DNA of 64,000 bases, from contig CM063502.1 of NCBI GenBank assembly GCA_032207245.1, positions 138,132,498-138,196,497 on the forward strand, read 5' to 3'. Under the pieces are notes generated by a model. That model ran no database searches. It saw nothing but the letters and a program-made list of their open reading frames with translations, and had not been told where the DNA came from. The translations under genes and the position numbers were made by a program. Shown here in pieces: positions 11,271 through 23,535 of the stretch; position 1 is the first letter of the stretch; every line of letters begins with the position of its first letter. Origin of the DNA: Pardosa pseudoannulata (taxonomy: Eukaryota; Arthropoda; Arachnida; Araneae; Lycosidae).

Positions 11271-14270
11271 ATCTTATCTGAACAAAAATTATTTTGAAGG
11301 TAGAAAAAAACTGCATACTTGACATGAGAAATTTGAATTTGTTATACATGGATCTTGAATGGCAATTACAAAAACCATTTGCTGTTAAAAAATAAAAAAA
11401 AAACCTTCACGATAAACACAAACCTATTTTAATTTACTGTATATTTAAGCTATATTTTGTGCTGTATTCTTTATCTGAATTCAAAATCTTTGTACAGTTT
11501 TGATCCAATATTACATAGAAATGTTATAGAATAAAGATTATAGAATCCTACATAGTTTCCTAAAGGAAGGCTATATAATCCTATATTTTTGCTATTTTTT
11601 AACCACTTAGTAAAACCATATGTACTATAACTTGTTACTATTTTGTGAATACCCCCCTCCCTCCCAAAAAGAAAAGTACAAATGAATTTAGTATATATTT
11701 AAAATATACTCAAATGCATCCGTAGAAAATTAAAGGGAAACAAGAAAATGTTTTGCTTTCAAAGAGTTGAGATGCACCTTAGTACTGCTGCTAGGATGTC
11801 ATATGCATTTTCTCTTTAATGTAGATACCTACCTATCTACATTCTCAAGAATAATGATAAAGGGACAAAGCTGGACACTTTTCTGGTTTTGTTTCAGGTT
11901 GTTTAGAAGTGCATTTAATGGCTTTTAAATTAGTGTACTGTTGAAATCCTTTTTCTAATGAACCAGCTTATAACAAATGAAAATTTTGATCATGATTTTC
12001 CTATTGTTTACAATGCTAATTTACCCATTAATAATGAATCTGCATGTTATACATTTATAGTAAATTTTAGGAATAAGATAGTGATTTTTTCTTTCAGTCA
12101 TTCATTTAGTTTTTTTTTTCTTTATTTTTTATAAAACTTTTCTGCTGTTATGAAAACAGGTTTAAGTAAATGTTTCTGGATTTAAAAACAAAGTTCATAA
12201 AATTAACTTATCAATGCAATGACGAAAAGAAAATATCTTGTTATATTGGACGAAGAAATTCCTTAAAGTATCTTGATACTGTCATCACATCAGTAGAAGA
12301 TTATAAAATAATTCAGTATTAAAATAAGCCACAACTGAAGTCAAATTGTTTTTGAATTTGTCTTCATTTTTGGTCATTCTAATAGGCAATTGTTCAGTTG
12401 TTTGGTTTTAGCTAATTAAAATCATTAAAGATAACATTTTTATAGGTCTTATGAAAGATAATATGAAATCTCTTGAAAATATCACTTGCAAGTTTTAATT
12501 TTGTGAGATCTAGCATTTTTCTTAAAGGACAAACTAAAACAATAAACTATATGGTTACTTAAGTTTAATATAAGTAATATAGAATATATAGTCCAACTGT
12601 ATTGGTGAACTTTTATTTATTTTATTTATTTATTAATTAGGTTTATTTGAAGAAGCATCTGATTTGAGTCGGTTTTAAATATTTTTTTACTAGGAAACTT
12701 GGGTACTTGTTTATATTGATAAAGTTATTTAGATTCTTGTATATTTCATATTTAGGTACTTGTTTTTGCATTAAGTAAATCAAAACATTAATTTTTAATA
12801 GTTGACTTCCTTTTTTTCCCCCTCTTTTTTAATTTTTTTTTTTTTTTTACTAATTTTTGACTTTAGTACCTGCAGATGTTTAAAAGTGTTGGTTAACTAA
12901 TGCTGTTAAGCTTAAAAAATCGTTAATTTTTGAGTATTTTCATAAAGTTAAGTACTGTGAAATGAGTTTTTGAAGAAAGTTATAAAATGCAATAATTATT
13001 TAATAAGTAACTCAAAAGTTTTATGTATTGTCAAAGTGTTTAATTTTTTTTTCTACGGAGAATTACATTCTTGAGTATAATTCACACTAATATTTTTCAA
13101 TTAAATTGGAGGCTAATTTGAGTGTTATTTATAAAATATTTAATGTTTTTTAAAATGTAAATTTGATTTCAGAAACTATATGCATTTTTCCACATTAATA
13201 TTGATGGCAATAAAAGTATATTAATGTGTAATATATGAATTAAAAGTAAAACAATCATTAATTATAAAAATACAATGATCTTAATGCATGCATTTCAAAA
13301 AGTCATTTGTGAACTTTTTAAATAAATATTACAGTGAATATATAAAGTATAAACACACAGTTTTCAAATTTAGACACCAAACAAAATCTGGTTATTAAAT
13401 TTCTGAAACTTATTCAACCGTATTTAAATCTTCCATGAAACGGCTATTTCTATGTACATAAAATAGGCTAATATTATATATTTTCTTTCTCTCATATATA
13501 TATATATAATTTCTCTCTTATATATATTTCTCTCTCTCTATATATATTTATTATTTCATAAAAAAAGCTTTAATGGAAGATAGCTGTGATTGTTTTGTTT
13601 TATCTTAAATTATTTTAATGTAAATATGAAATAATTGGCATTTTACACTTATAAAGTAGGCATTTAGGAATGTTAGTGGTTATTTTTATAACCATATATG
13701 ATGATTTAAATACGTAATTTAACTATTTTGAACCGAATATGCCTTTTAGTATATTTCCAACTGTAATATTGAATAATTTTTAGATATTTTAACCAGATCA
13801 AAATAACTTCTCTAATTTTTCCATTTAATTATTACTTTTATCTGTATATTTAAAAGGCAATGCTTTAACAACAAATACAATATGTGCGTGCATGCTTGCA
13901 TATATGTTTGACATCTTTTCCGTGTCTATAATCAGAAAAACTTTAATTAGCATTAATATTTTATATTTAAAGTACATTTAGATAGCTTGAAAGATATGAA
14001 AAGGATTTCACATATCTTTGGGTTTTAATTCCGTATATTTCTGTTCCCATTAAATCAATGTTATTTCCAAAGAACAAAAACATTGATATACTTAAACTTT
14101 TGGCATGGTTGTAGTTCTTTAGTGAATATGGGTAAGAGATGTTATAAGCACAACTCAGAAATGGAATATGCTTGTTAACAGCATGTAAATGTTGAAATAT
14201 TAACTGTGATGTCACAGCCAATTACAGTGTTTTGAAGTCACATGGTTTACTTATCTTTAAACATCTTATC
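11271..14270. other. CNOT9-like intron, nothing recognised
   Basis: Three kilobases of very AT-rich DNA with poly-T tracts (about 12810-12850) and short (AT)n and CT-rich tracts at 13490-13550. No coding signal. A long C-run at about 11650 is unremarkable. Confidence 0.5.
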
Positions 14271-14445
14271 AGCCTAATGATGACCAAATGGTAGAGTGCT
14301 GCTCTTTGGTACCAGAGTTCATGGTTTCAAATCCCACTGGTGTCATAGATGTTTGTAGCCATATGGAATTAGCTTTAAGCCATAGGTCATGGTCTCCTTA
14401 GCCTTCAGTAGCAGAACAGTAGACTATAGTGTTCCAAACCAAACC
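14271..14445 (+). mobile_element. tRNA-derived SINE, older copy
   Basis: Matches the young SINE at 54741-54935 along its length, from AGCC..TGATGACC at the start to TGTTCCAAACC at the end. The A and B box positions are mutated (GGTTTCAAATCC where the young copy has GGTTCGAATCC). It lacks the left arm of the hairpin present in the young copy, which makes it informative about how that hairpin arose. Confidence 0.75.
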
Positions 14446-15073
14446 TTATATCTAAAATTGATTTTAAAAATAATGAATTCATCATTTTTTACATTTTTGA
14501 AGCATATTTTTGGTATTAGTGAATCTAGAATTATCAAAGAAATATTAAACTTTATCTGTGTACAAATTCCTTATTCTAGCCTACCATGTTACTATTAGCC
14601 TGTCTTATGTTTTTATTGATTTAAACAGATTAGTAAAATGCTGCTTAGTTTAATGTAGTAAAAAATGAAAAAGCAACAAAGTTAAAATTGAACAGCTGCT
14701 ACTTATCAAGCAACTTGACATGGTGACAAGTGTAGTTATCCTTGTTTTCCTACTGAAGAAGTAGCTTAATTGTTGCTACAAAACTGTCTTATTTAATTTG
14801 TTATTCATCTTGACTTAACATTTAATTTTTAAATATATTCTGGCATAAAGCTTAATTCTTTTCAGTAAAGCTTAACATTTAATTTAAATGTTGTATGGTA
14901 TAGGAAAACATGTTCTAAATTACTTATGAACCTAAATTCATATTATTCAGTCCGTATTGTTTCCTCAAACTATTTAAAAAAGAATCCTGGGAAAGAAACT
15001 GTAATGATGAAAAGAACTATTAGATATTATTTTTCAAAACTTTCCTTTTACAGTATGTTTTCTTTTTCTTAAG
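14446..15073. other. CNOT9-like intron, nothing recognised
   Basis: AT-rich DNA ending in the TTTTTCTTAAG acceptor tract of the next exon. Confidence 0.5.
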
Positions 15074-15172
15074 GTTGCAACATTTATCATGCAAAAAATT
15101 CTCTTGGATGATAATGGGTTGTTATACACATGTGAAACCTATGAAAGGTTTTCCCTTGTAGCAAGAACTCTA
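15074..15172 (+). CDS. CNOT9: CNOT9/Rcd-1-like protein, exon 4 of the visible six
   Basis: 33 codons in phase 0, acceptor TTAAG, donor GTAAGT at 15173. [20 protein letters not shown], then ETYERFS and a variable end match the family block VATFILQKILLDDxGLxYICxTYERFS. Confidence 0.95.
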
Positions 15173-17399
15173 GTAAGTGAAAGCATAATTCTTTTTTATT
15201 GTTAGAACTGAAGTTTGTTTTAAATGAATTCTTAATGTTTTTGATTTAGTTCTAGCATATTTGAGTACATTACTGATTTAAAAAATATTTTATAAGTATC
15301 ACTTAAGGGTATAAATCTAAGCAATTTTTAATTTCAATGCTATATATTTTATTCACATATAAGCTTCTGTCACATATAGATTCTGTATTTAAATTATTTC
15401 TCCTTAAAGCTTGAAAAAGTGTAGGTAAGTTTAAGGTAGTTGATAAAAGAAAAATGCAATTTTAAATAATTTAAAATTTTTTTTTATAATACTGGCAATC
15501 ATTACCACTTATTTTTGTTGTCAATGTGAATTCTATAAATTTGTTCCAAAACAAAAATTCAGAAAAAAATGCAAAAATTATGTATGCTAATGTAGATTTG
15601 TTTCAGAAGTAAAAATTCATATTAGTGAATATAAATTCAATTTTATATAATTTATGAATTTCTCTTTGATATCAGCAGTACTTGAATAATTACTTTTGTA
15701 AGTTTGCATTTTTAAGATATTAATCATTTCTAAGAGCTTTTAAAAATTGTCTTTCAAGCTTGTTTTTATAAACACATATCTACTACATCATGTATTACAT
15801 TGAAAAGCATTTGCAGAAAACATTACAGATTTTTAAGTGTCAGGTTAATTACAACTTCTTAAAATGTGTATTGCTTTGTACAATACTGGGTATTTTTTCA
15901 TATTTGTGCTTCTAAAGGCTTTATCACTCAAGACAAACATACTGGCAACTGCTTCCCTCAACTCTTTTGTTTTGCAGTTGTGTAAAAATCATCGCACATA
16001 TTTTCATGCACAAAACATTCATGCTAAACAATTGAAGCCTATTTTTATGTCATATGAGTTATACCAACACCTGCTACAACACAAGGCCTCAGCTCGAAAT
16101 CATGTCACAATTTCCAATCAATTGTAGTGGAGAGTTGTCCGTATTGTAACATCTGTGAAATTCACACTAATATTTTTATTTTAACATTTTTTAAATTTTA
16201 ATTTCCATATTAAAATTTTTTTTCAAATTGATCTTTTCAATTGTGAAATACAGTTTTATTTTTATTTTAAAAATATGTAGTTAACATAAAAAACAATCTT
16301 TGAACCACATACAGGATACTGAAACAGATAATCAAAATATCAATAAATTTAGGACAGTTATTTAATAATTTTTAACCTAAGATTGTTTATAATAAAATTA
16401 TAAATTCTTATGCTAACTACTTTTAAAGATTTTAAGCAAAAGTATTTTATATCAAAAGTATAAACTCAAAATGTTTACAAGCATAACTTATTTAATATTC
16501 TTAATTAAAATAATTCTGAATAACTATAAAACATTGAAGATATGATTTGGAAATTTTTCATGTATGTCTGTACAAAAAGTAGAAATTATAGTTTAAGGTA
16601 ACAAATATAAAAAAATCAATATTTGGACTGTATTTTGGATATTGTGTCCCCTTCATACACATATTTTAAATTATTTATGGGCAAGTAATAATTTATAAAC
16701 ATAATCAAAATCATATCTACTAGGGCTTTCCTGGTCTAAAATATTGTTCTACCTTTAAGCACATTTTCTAAAACTAGTCTGATTGCTTATTTTTGGAAAC
16801 TTTTGAAAGTTAGTACAAAATGTTTACAACAGTATAATTAAACATAACATTTATTGCAAACTGTGTATGGCATGTAATAAGCGTCATTTTTTCATTAGGT
16901 TTAAAAACTAGGTTAATATCTTAATTTAAAAGCAGAGTTTTTTGTAAAAATTACATTTTAATCTTTTAATGCTAAAGAACCTGAAGTCTAGTTACTTGCT
17001 CTTTCAAGTTAAAGATATTACACAGTATGCATCACTTGGAGTCAACATGGCTCCAAATAGGCTCATTGAATATGAGATAAAGCTTCACTTTTATAATATT
17101 TGAAGTTTGCATTTTCTATAATTTTTTTTTTTATAAATTATCACCATCATGAAGTGTCCCCAAAAATTAATATGTCAAATTCATCTCTACATTTTTTTTT
17201 TTTTTAAACAAGTTAATTTATGCTGTTCATTATATTTCTTAAGTGGTTCAATACTTGCCTAAATTCCTGTATTTAAGTTATCTATTTCTTTCTGAATTCT
17301 TCTCTGTTCTGGCCATTCTCTTATAGATACATTAGTAGTAACTGAGGGAAGATAGTTTATAAAAATTTTAGGGGCAGCTGTAGTTTTAAGTCTTCTCAC

Positions 17400-17403
<4 letters not shown>
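15173..17403. other. CNOT9-like intron (first part of 8 kb), nothing recognised
   Basis: AT-rich. An open frame of 87 codons at 15864-16127 has no recognisable motif and no splice or promoter support. Confidence 0.5.
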
Positions 17404-17443
<40 letters not shown>

Positions 17444-17470
17444 ATATAATATAATATAATATAATATAAT
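17404..17470. repeat. Compound microsatellite (AT)n then (ATAAT)n
   Basis: About 35 bp of alternating AT runs directly into about seven ATAAT units. Confidence 0.95.
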
Positions 17471-17742
17471 TCCAGTATTTTCATCAGAATGACACATGCT
17501 TTTCAAAATCAGAATTTATGAAGTGTAATTCAGACCTGTAAAATGCAAGTATAATTATTGAACTGTTCTTGATTGTTATCTAATCAAAAGAACTATATTA
17601 AAATGCTAACTAAAATTGTTATTCATCCACTGAATGTAAATCAAAAGAATTTACAATTTTAATGTAGATAATTTATTCTTTAAAATTGCAAAAGAAACAA
17701 AATTTGAGAGGAAATCAAAACATTTAAAAGTTTCTTATATAC

Positions 17743-18205
17743 ATACCATATATTTCTGAATTTAAACCAAGGGTGTGATTTTCCTTCAAAAGCTTACCCA
17801 AAGTTCAAATCCAGTGTATAAGCCGAAATGAAAAAACAATTTTTAGATCCTTCAAATATATGGCCAAAAAGCCAAAAATATCACCAGACATGTAAAGTGG
17901 GAGAAATATTTTCTAATCAAGTTGTTCTAAATTAAAATGCTAGACCATTGCTTCTCAAAACTTTATCATCACAGCATCTAATTTAAATACTGCGGAGGTA
18001 GAGGACAGCCGAATCTCAAGATAAATACAAGGACATAGAACATTCCGAAAGTGGCGAGAAAAACAACTTACATTTTAAATTTTAATTAACTTTATATGTC
18101 TTAGTTAATTTCATAATTTACATTAACTTATCTAGATTACTACTGTTGAGCAAGGTTTGATAATTGTGGCGGTAGACCATATATGACCTGTGGTATTCTT
18201 ACTTA
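17743..18205 (-). mobile_element. Partial copy of the ATACCGTA-TIR family (end half)
   Basis: The complement matches the right half of the 60464-61436 element and extends inward of it. Terminal ATACCATATATTTCTGAA (17743-17760) corresponds to its right terminal repeat. Shared internal landmarks include the AGCCGAAATGAAAAAA and GTGGCGAGAAAAAC segments. The other half is absent. Confidence 0.7.
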
Positions 18206-19704
18206 GACACTGTTTCAATTCTGAGAACACTATGTAAAAATAAATTTAAGCAGTATAAACTTAGAGAAGAGGAAAAAAGATTAAATTTGATTATAAAAGT
18301 TATTAAAACTAAAGATTTTAAATTCCCAGATTTATATTAGACGTATTAAGGAATGTATGATAAACAATTTGTAAGAAGCTATGAGAAGTGGATAGGATCA
18401 TTGAAAAATATATGAAAGATCCATAAAGAATAATTTTTAAACAATTCTAGTTTTAAATAAAAGATATTGTGATGAAATAACTTATACTTTAATTGACACG
18501 CATACGAAATTTCATAACTCCGAGTTAATATTTTAAGTCTTGTAACGTCCACCACCTTAATTTTAAAAAATGAAACACAATAGCATCAGTATAATATAAA
18601 TATAAAAATATATGTGGAGAACTTAATAGATATAATGTAAGTTATTGTTATTAATAGAAATTACTAGGTATATAAAATTGGCATACATGTCACATTTTTT
18701 AAAGAGATTCACAAATTTTTTGAAAGGTTTTTTCAAGGACATAGTTTAAAATTAGACTTGAAAGGCCTATTTTTTAAGGACCTCACTAATTCAAGTAACT
18801 TTTTATGACTCTTGATAACCATTTTTTTACCAAAAAATATAAAGGTTAGATACACAAATCTTAAAGAAAAATATAAAAAGTACTTACTAATTTGTACGAT
18901 ACTTACGCATTCAAGTAAAACTATACGCTGCAATCTAATAATTTTAAATGTGTATCTAATTTGGAAATCTGAAATAGTTGAAGGCTGTATCTTTTCAGTG
19001 CACAAATACTCTATCACTTACTCATAATGGGGTTAGACTCTCTGCATTGGTTAACAGCATTGTAAATAATATAGAACAATTTAAAATTATAATAAATTAA
19101 AATTTTGTGGCAAATGAAATGTTTTGAGCCAAATAGCGTAGCCAAACAAATATAATTTCAACAACCTGTTGCTCATCAGTTGGCAAAAACTTGTGGATTG
19201 AAGTTTGAAGGATAGAAACTAATGTTTGTTTAATGTTTTTTAAAAGGCGATGCACCCTGCCCTTTTTAAGTGTTGATGTATCCTGCCCTGCTTTGAATAC
19301 ATTTACATTGTACCCTGTATTTTCACAGGCTTAGCTTAGTTCCTTTTATACATAATATATACTTTACTGTCATATAATCCCAGTATAACATACAGAAAAT
19401 GCCCTTTCATTTGACTAAAATTACGGTTTTTGATAAATATACCCTGTTCATTTTTAAAAGAAATGTGAAAACTAATGGCAATATCTAGTAAACTTAATAG
19501 AAGGCAAGAAAGGAGTGTTGGTTCTTGTTGTATTCAAGTTGATTCTCGCTGTAGAGAATTATATTTTTGCAAAACTTTTATTTGATACTGTAAGAGTCTA
19601 CAGATTTCCATTGATTTGTGAAAGTTTAGCTCTGACCCTAATAATTAATAAATAAAATAAACAAACTTTTATGCCTAATTTTTGTATAATAATTCTAAGT
19701 TGTT
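18206..19704. other. CNOT9-like intron, nothing recognised
   Basis: AT-rich. GATGCACCCTGCCC and GATGTATCCTGCCC repeats near 19250-19290 are short and unexplained. Confidence 0.45.
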
Positions 19705-19823
19705 TAAGATGCTAAGGGTGCACTTCCCAGGCTCTCTTGATATTCCCAATGGAAGCTGTGTTATTGCTCCTTCTCAAGTGGTTGGCAAGGAGAATTAGGA
19801 TGCTGCTAAGGCAGTGATATCCC

Positions 19824-20957
19824 ATGATAGTTGTTTGGGCTTTAAGTACTTTTAAGCCCTACAAGTCCCCTGATTTGGATGGGATTATTCCCATCCTTCT
19901 TAAGAAGGGTAGTACCCTTCTTGTTCCCATTCTTTGTAGGATTTTTAAATCCTGTATTGCTTATGGTCATGTTCCTCAGTCTTGGAGGTATACGAAGGTT
20001 GTCTTCATTCCCAAACCTGGGAAAGATAACTACTATGAGGCTAAGTCTTTTAGACCTATCAGTCTCACCTCTTTTCTTTTAAAAACTTTAGAAAAGCTTA
20101 TTGACAGGTACCTTAGGGATTCTGTTCTTGTTGCTGATCCCTTGTTGCCCCGGCAGAATGCGTATCAGCCTGGCAGATCGAGTTCTGCTTTGTATGAGCT
20201 TTCTTTCCTTTTGGAAAAAAGCATTCACAATAAGGAAATTGCACTTGCAATTTTTTTAGATATTGAGGGAGCCTTTGATATGGTCCCCATTGATACTATT
20301 GTTAAGGCCCTTGTGCTAAAAATCACATTATTTCCAATTGGATTAAGAATCTGCTGGCCACTAGGTATATTTGTGTTAATGTTCTAGGGGCTAGCAAGGT
20401 TGTTCAGGACATTTCTGTTTGTCCTCCGGGGGGAGTTCTATCTCCCATTCTCTGGAGTATTATGGTAGACTCTTTACTTGTTCACCTCACTAAGAGCGGC
20501 ATCAGCTGTTTAGGTTATGCAGATGATGTTGCTATTATTGTTAGGAGTAGGTTTGGCCAAACCATTTCTGGCATTATGAATGAGGCACTCAAGCATACTG
20601 TCTTGTGGTGTAACAATTTTGGCTGTCTGTGAATCCAAGACCAAGCTTGTTTTTTTCTCCCGGAAGAATCTAAATCCTATGGATATTCTCTTCTATGGTG
20701 AGAAGCTTACTCTATCTAATGAGGTTAAGTTTCTTGGCATTTATTTTGACAAGAATCTCAACTGGGGATGTCATGTGTCCTATTGTCTGCAGAAGGCTAA
20801 AAAGATCTTTTGGAGCTACAGGAATTTTATTGGCAAGACTTGGGGCCTTTCTCCTAAGGCTATGTACTGGATCTATAATATGATTATTAGTCCTATTATC
20901 ACCTATGGCTCTATTGTCTGGTGGTCTAGGGCCAGACTTGTGTTTAGTCTGAGCTGA
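19824..20957 (+). pseudogene. Non-LTR reverse transcriptase, frameshifted
   Basis: Motifs in order: SPDLDGIIPILLKKG, WRYTKVVFIPKPGK, SFRPISLTSFLLKTLEKLI, NAYQPGRSSSALYELS, LDIEGAFD (catalytic Asp block) near 20259-20283, then CPPGGVLSPILW in another frame near 20420-20455, YADDVAII at 20515-20538 (catalytic YADD), and KFLGIYFDKNLNW. The RT is split by frameshifts near 20330-20390 and 20620. Catalytic residues are retained, so the decay is recent to moderate, but no complete protein is possible. Confidence 0.88.
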
Positions 20958-21183
20958 ATAAGCTGCAGAGAATGGTCTGTATTGCACTCACGGGTTGTAT
21001 AAAAACTACCCCTACTGCTGCCATAGAACTTTTGCTAGACATGCTTCCTTTGCATCTACGGATTGAAGCTGAAGCTATAATCTGTATGAAGCGGTTTAAG
21101 AGTCTGGGTCTTTGGAGGGATTACTCTTTTTATCTCTCTTGGGGACGGTTTGACTCTTCCGTGGCTAACAAGGTTTTTTTACA

Positions 21184-22119
21184 ATGCCTACTGATGTTAT
21201 CAATACCAGGTTTACATTCTGTAAACCCTATAGTGTTCATTTCCCCTCTCGGGAGGACTGGCTTAAGAACCCTAAGTGGCTTAAGGGCAACTGCAGGGTT
21301 TGGTTTACTGATGGATCTAAATTTAATCATCAGGTGGGTGCTGGTGGGTGCTACCCTATGGACGGCACCAAGCTTTTCTTTCTGCTTGGTAAATATGCTA
21401 CTGTTTTCCAAGCTGAGGTCTTTGCAATCTGTGTTGCAGGACTTGTCTTGGCAGGGGTTTACATAGGCAAACCATTCATATCTACTCTGATAGTCAGGCT
21501 GCGCTCCAAGCCTTGTCGAGGTGTAGTGTTACCTCTGCATTGGGAGTGTCTGGAGTCTCTTCGTGACCTTGCCTCAGACAACAAGGTTAATCTTTACTGG
21601 GTTCCTGGCCATATGGGAATTCAGGGTAATGAGCTTGCTGATTATTTAGCTAGGAAAGGGTCCAGCACTTCCTTTACTGGACCTGAGTCTGTCCTTGGTA
21701 TTGCTCCAGGGTCTATTAGAAATTCTGTCTTTCGGCATTTTAGGTACCTTCAGTATTCCAAGTGGCTTATTGGGGATGATCATAAGCAAGCTAAAGAGCT
21801 TAATCGTGACTGCCCCAGCTTGCGTAGTAAGGAGCTCTTGTTGCTTCATAGAAATGGCCTGAGGAAAGTAGTTGGTCTTCTTATTGGTCATTGTGCTCTG
21901 AATAGGCACCTCAACATAATGGGTATTAGCTCTGATCCCTTGTGCTGTGGCTGCCGTCTTGAGGAGGAGACTGCTCGCCACATTTTGTGTGATTGTGAGT
22001 ATTTCTTGGCTCTTAGGTTTGAGCACCTTGGTCGTCACCTCCTTGATCCTTTGGAGCTACATGATATCCCTGTTAGCTGTTTGCTGAGATTTGCCTTAGC
22101 TTGTGGCCTTTGCTCTTAG
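21184..22119 (+). pseudogene. RNase H and C-terminal Cys/His tail of the non-LTR element
   Basis: A 311-codon open frame with FTDGSK (first Asp), FQAEVFAI (Glu) and LYWVPGHMGIQGNELADYLA (terminal His and Asp block). The third catalytic block, an IYSDSQAALQAL-type segment, is present but out of frame at about 21466-21535. Two compensating indels restore the frame without a stop. The C-terminus carries a CCGC-x10-HILCDC cluster common in these elements. The open frame is therefore misleading and the RNase H is broken. Confidence 0.85.
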
Positions 22120-22260
22120 GTGCACTTGGGTTGTGTTTTGTTCTTCTTGGGTTTGGGTACAATAGACCTCTGGTCGCAGTGTCCTGCTCTTGGGGAATCC
22201 CCCAAGGGCTGCCCTAAAGGTGATTTCATTCATTCAAGTTGTCTTAACTATTCTTTAAAG

Positions 22261-23169
22261 GAATTTTGAAAAAATTTTCTTCACCTTTATCTTATTCCTA
22301 CTCAGGGCAAATCGTCCTATTTCAGACCCCATTTTCTTCACATGTGGCAACCTTATGACTGATGGCAAATGTCACCTTTGCCATGCCCAGTTATGGCCCT
22401 GCATTTAAGAATGAAAAAAAAATTAAACTAAGATTTTGTAGATGTTACTATGGAAAATATACATAGAAAACTTTAAAATTATGGAACATGTAGATTTCTA
22501 CTTGTCTGCATCACGAAACAGTTGTCAGTATCTTAATCTCATATGAAAAGACTTTTAAACATTTATATTTCCACAATTACCTTAAACATTCCATAGTGTT
22601 GAAAAATGTAGATTTAAATTATTTTTGTGTTTTAAATCTTAATAGTTATATTCAAAATAAAATCAACTGAAATATAATTTTATAATCATTTACTGTTTCT
22701 TTTTACGCATCAAGAACAAAACACCAAAATTATGCTTTCCAAAAAAGTGCTTATTTTGCAAATCATTTCATTTCTTTTCATATAAACATAGGGGGAAATG
22801 ATAACCACTTCTAGAACTAGCTTTTTTAACTTAAATCTTAGCATCTTTTATATAGCAGCTCTTCCTATAAAATTAGGTTTAAATTATAAAACTGATAAGT
22901 TTAATTGATCGTCTTAATACTTGTAGCTATGATGTTGCTTGCAGAAGTATTTGACTAGCTTATCAACAGCTTTATATTTAATACACATGTAATTTTGGAG
23001 TATGATCTTAATCCTCCTTTTAAAACTAGTCTTTTTTAAAAAATAAAAAGCTAGTCCTTTAGCTCTCATGTGGTAGAAAATTGAAAACAGTGCTCTATAC
23101 CAGACCAAAAGTTAATTTGTGGAATTTATCTGATTATATTAAAATTATTTTTATTTCATTGTTTTTCAG
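22261..23169. other. CNOT9-like intron, nothing recognised
   Basis: AT-rich, ending in TTGTTTTTCAG, the acceptor of the next exon. Confidence 0.6.
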
Positions 23170-23279
23170 GGGAAAATGGTATTGAATATAGCCAGAGAAC
23201 CACCCAGTCAAAACCAGTCAATAAGTAGCTTATTAAAACACATTATTCGATGTTTTCTTCGGCTTTCTGAAAATCCAAG
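23170..23279 (+). CDS. CNOT9: CNOT9/Rcd-1-like protein, exon 5 of the visible six
   Basis: Acceptor TTTTTCAG, donor GTATTT at 23280, leaving two bases (AG) that complete Arg with the next exon. It encodes [11 protein letters not shown], then PSQNQSI, then [19 protein letters not shown]. Family members normally read [23 protein letters not shown], so about seven residues are inserted between two helices. The donor departs from the GTAAGT of the other exons. Confidence 0.93.
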
Positions 23280-23461
23280 GTATTTAATGTTACACATGTT
23301 TATTAATTATATTTCAAATAGCTACTTAGTAAGTATTGAATTTATGTATTGTTCATATCTTTTAACTGGCTATCCCAAAACTTTGAGGAAAAACTTAGGA
23401 AAGTAGGGATCATTAGGGATTTAAAGAATTGCATTTGAATACATGGACAGAAATGGATAGA

Positions 23462-23535
23462 TGACATTGTATGCCATCTTTAGAGATGGCATACAATGTC
23501 AATTCTATCCCAGGTTTTGAACCCTGGGATAGAAT
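23462..23535. repeat. Two adjacent perfect hairpins
   Basis: Hairpin 1: 18-bp perfect stem (23462-23479 with 23484-23501) and a 4-nt loop TTAG. Hairpin 2 starts at the next base: 13-bp stem (23502-23514 with 23523-23535) and an 8-nt loop. No flanking coding or RNA-gene features. Confidence 0.9.

Larger units (their letters stand above)
19705..22260 (+). mobile_element. 5'-truncated non-LTR retrotransposon (Jockey/I group)
   Basis: GC-richer than its surroundings and entirely on the plus strand, sense to the CNOT9 gene whose intron holds it. Homology begins near VHFPGSLD (about 19710), upstream of the reverse transcriptase core. It then runs through RT, a thumb region, RNase H and a Cys/His tail to about 22120, followed by a short 3' UTR. 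The 5' ORF1 and endonuclease are missing, the usual result of incomplete reverse transcription. The clade is inferred from the RT motifs and C-terminal RNase H; Jockey, I or a relative are all possible. Confidence 0.85.

Noticed and set aside
15864..16127. 87-codon frame in the CNOT9 intron
   Set aside because: No motif, no promoter or splice support, and random-looking composition.
13081..16180. Shared 18-mer ATTCACACTAATATTTTT at about 13081 and 16160
   Set aside because: At this length and AT content one chance match is expected in the window.
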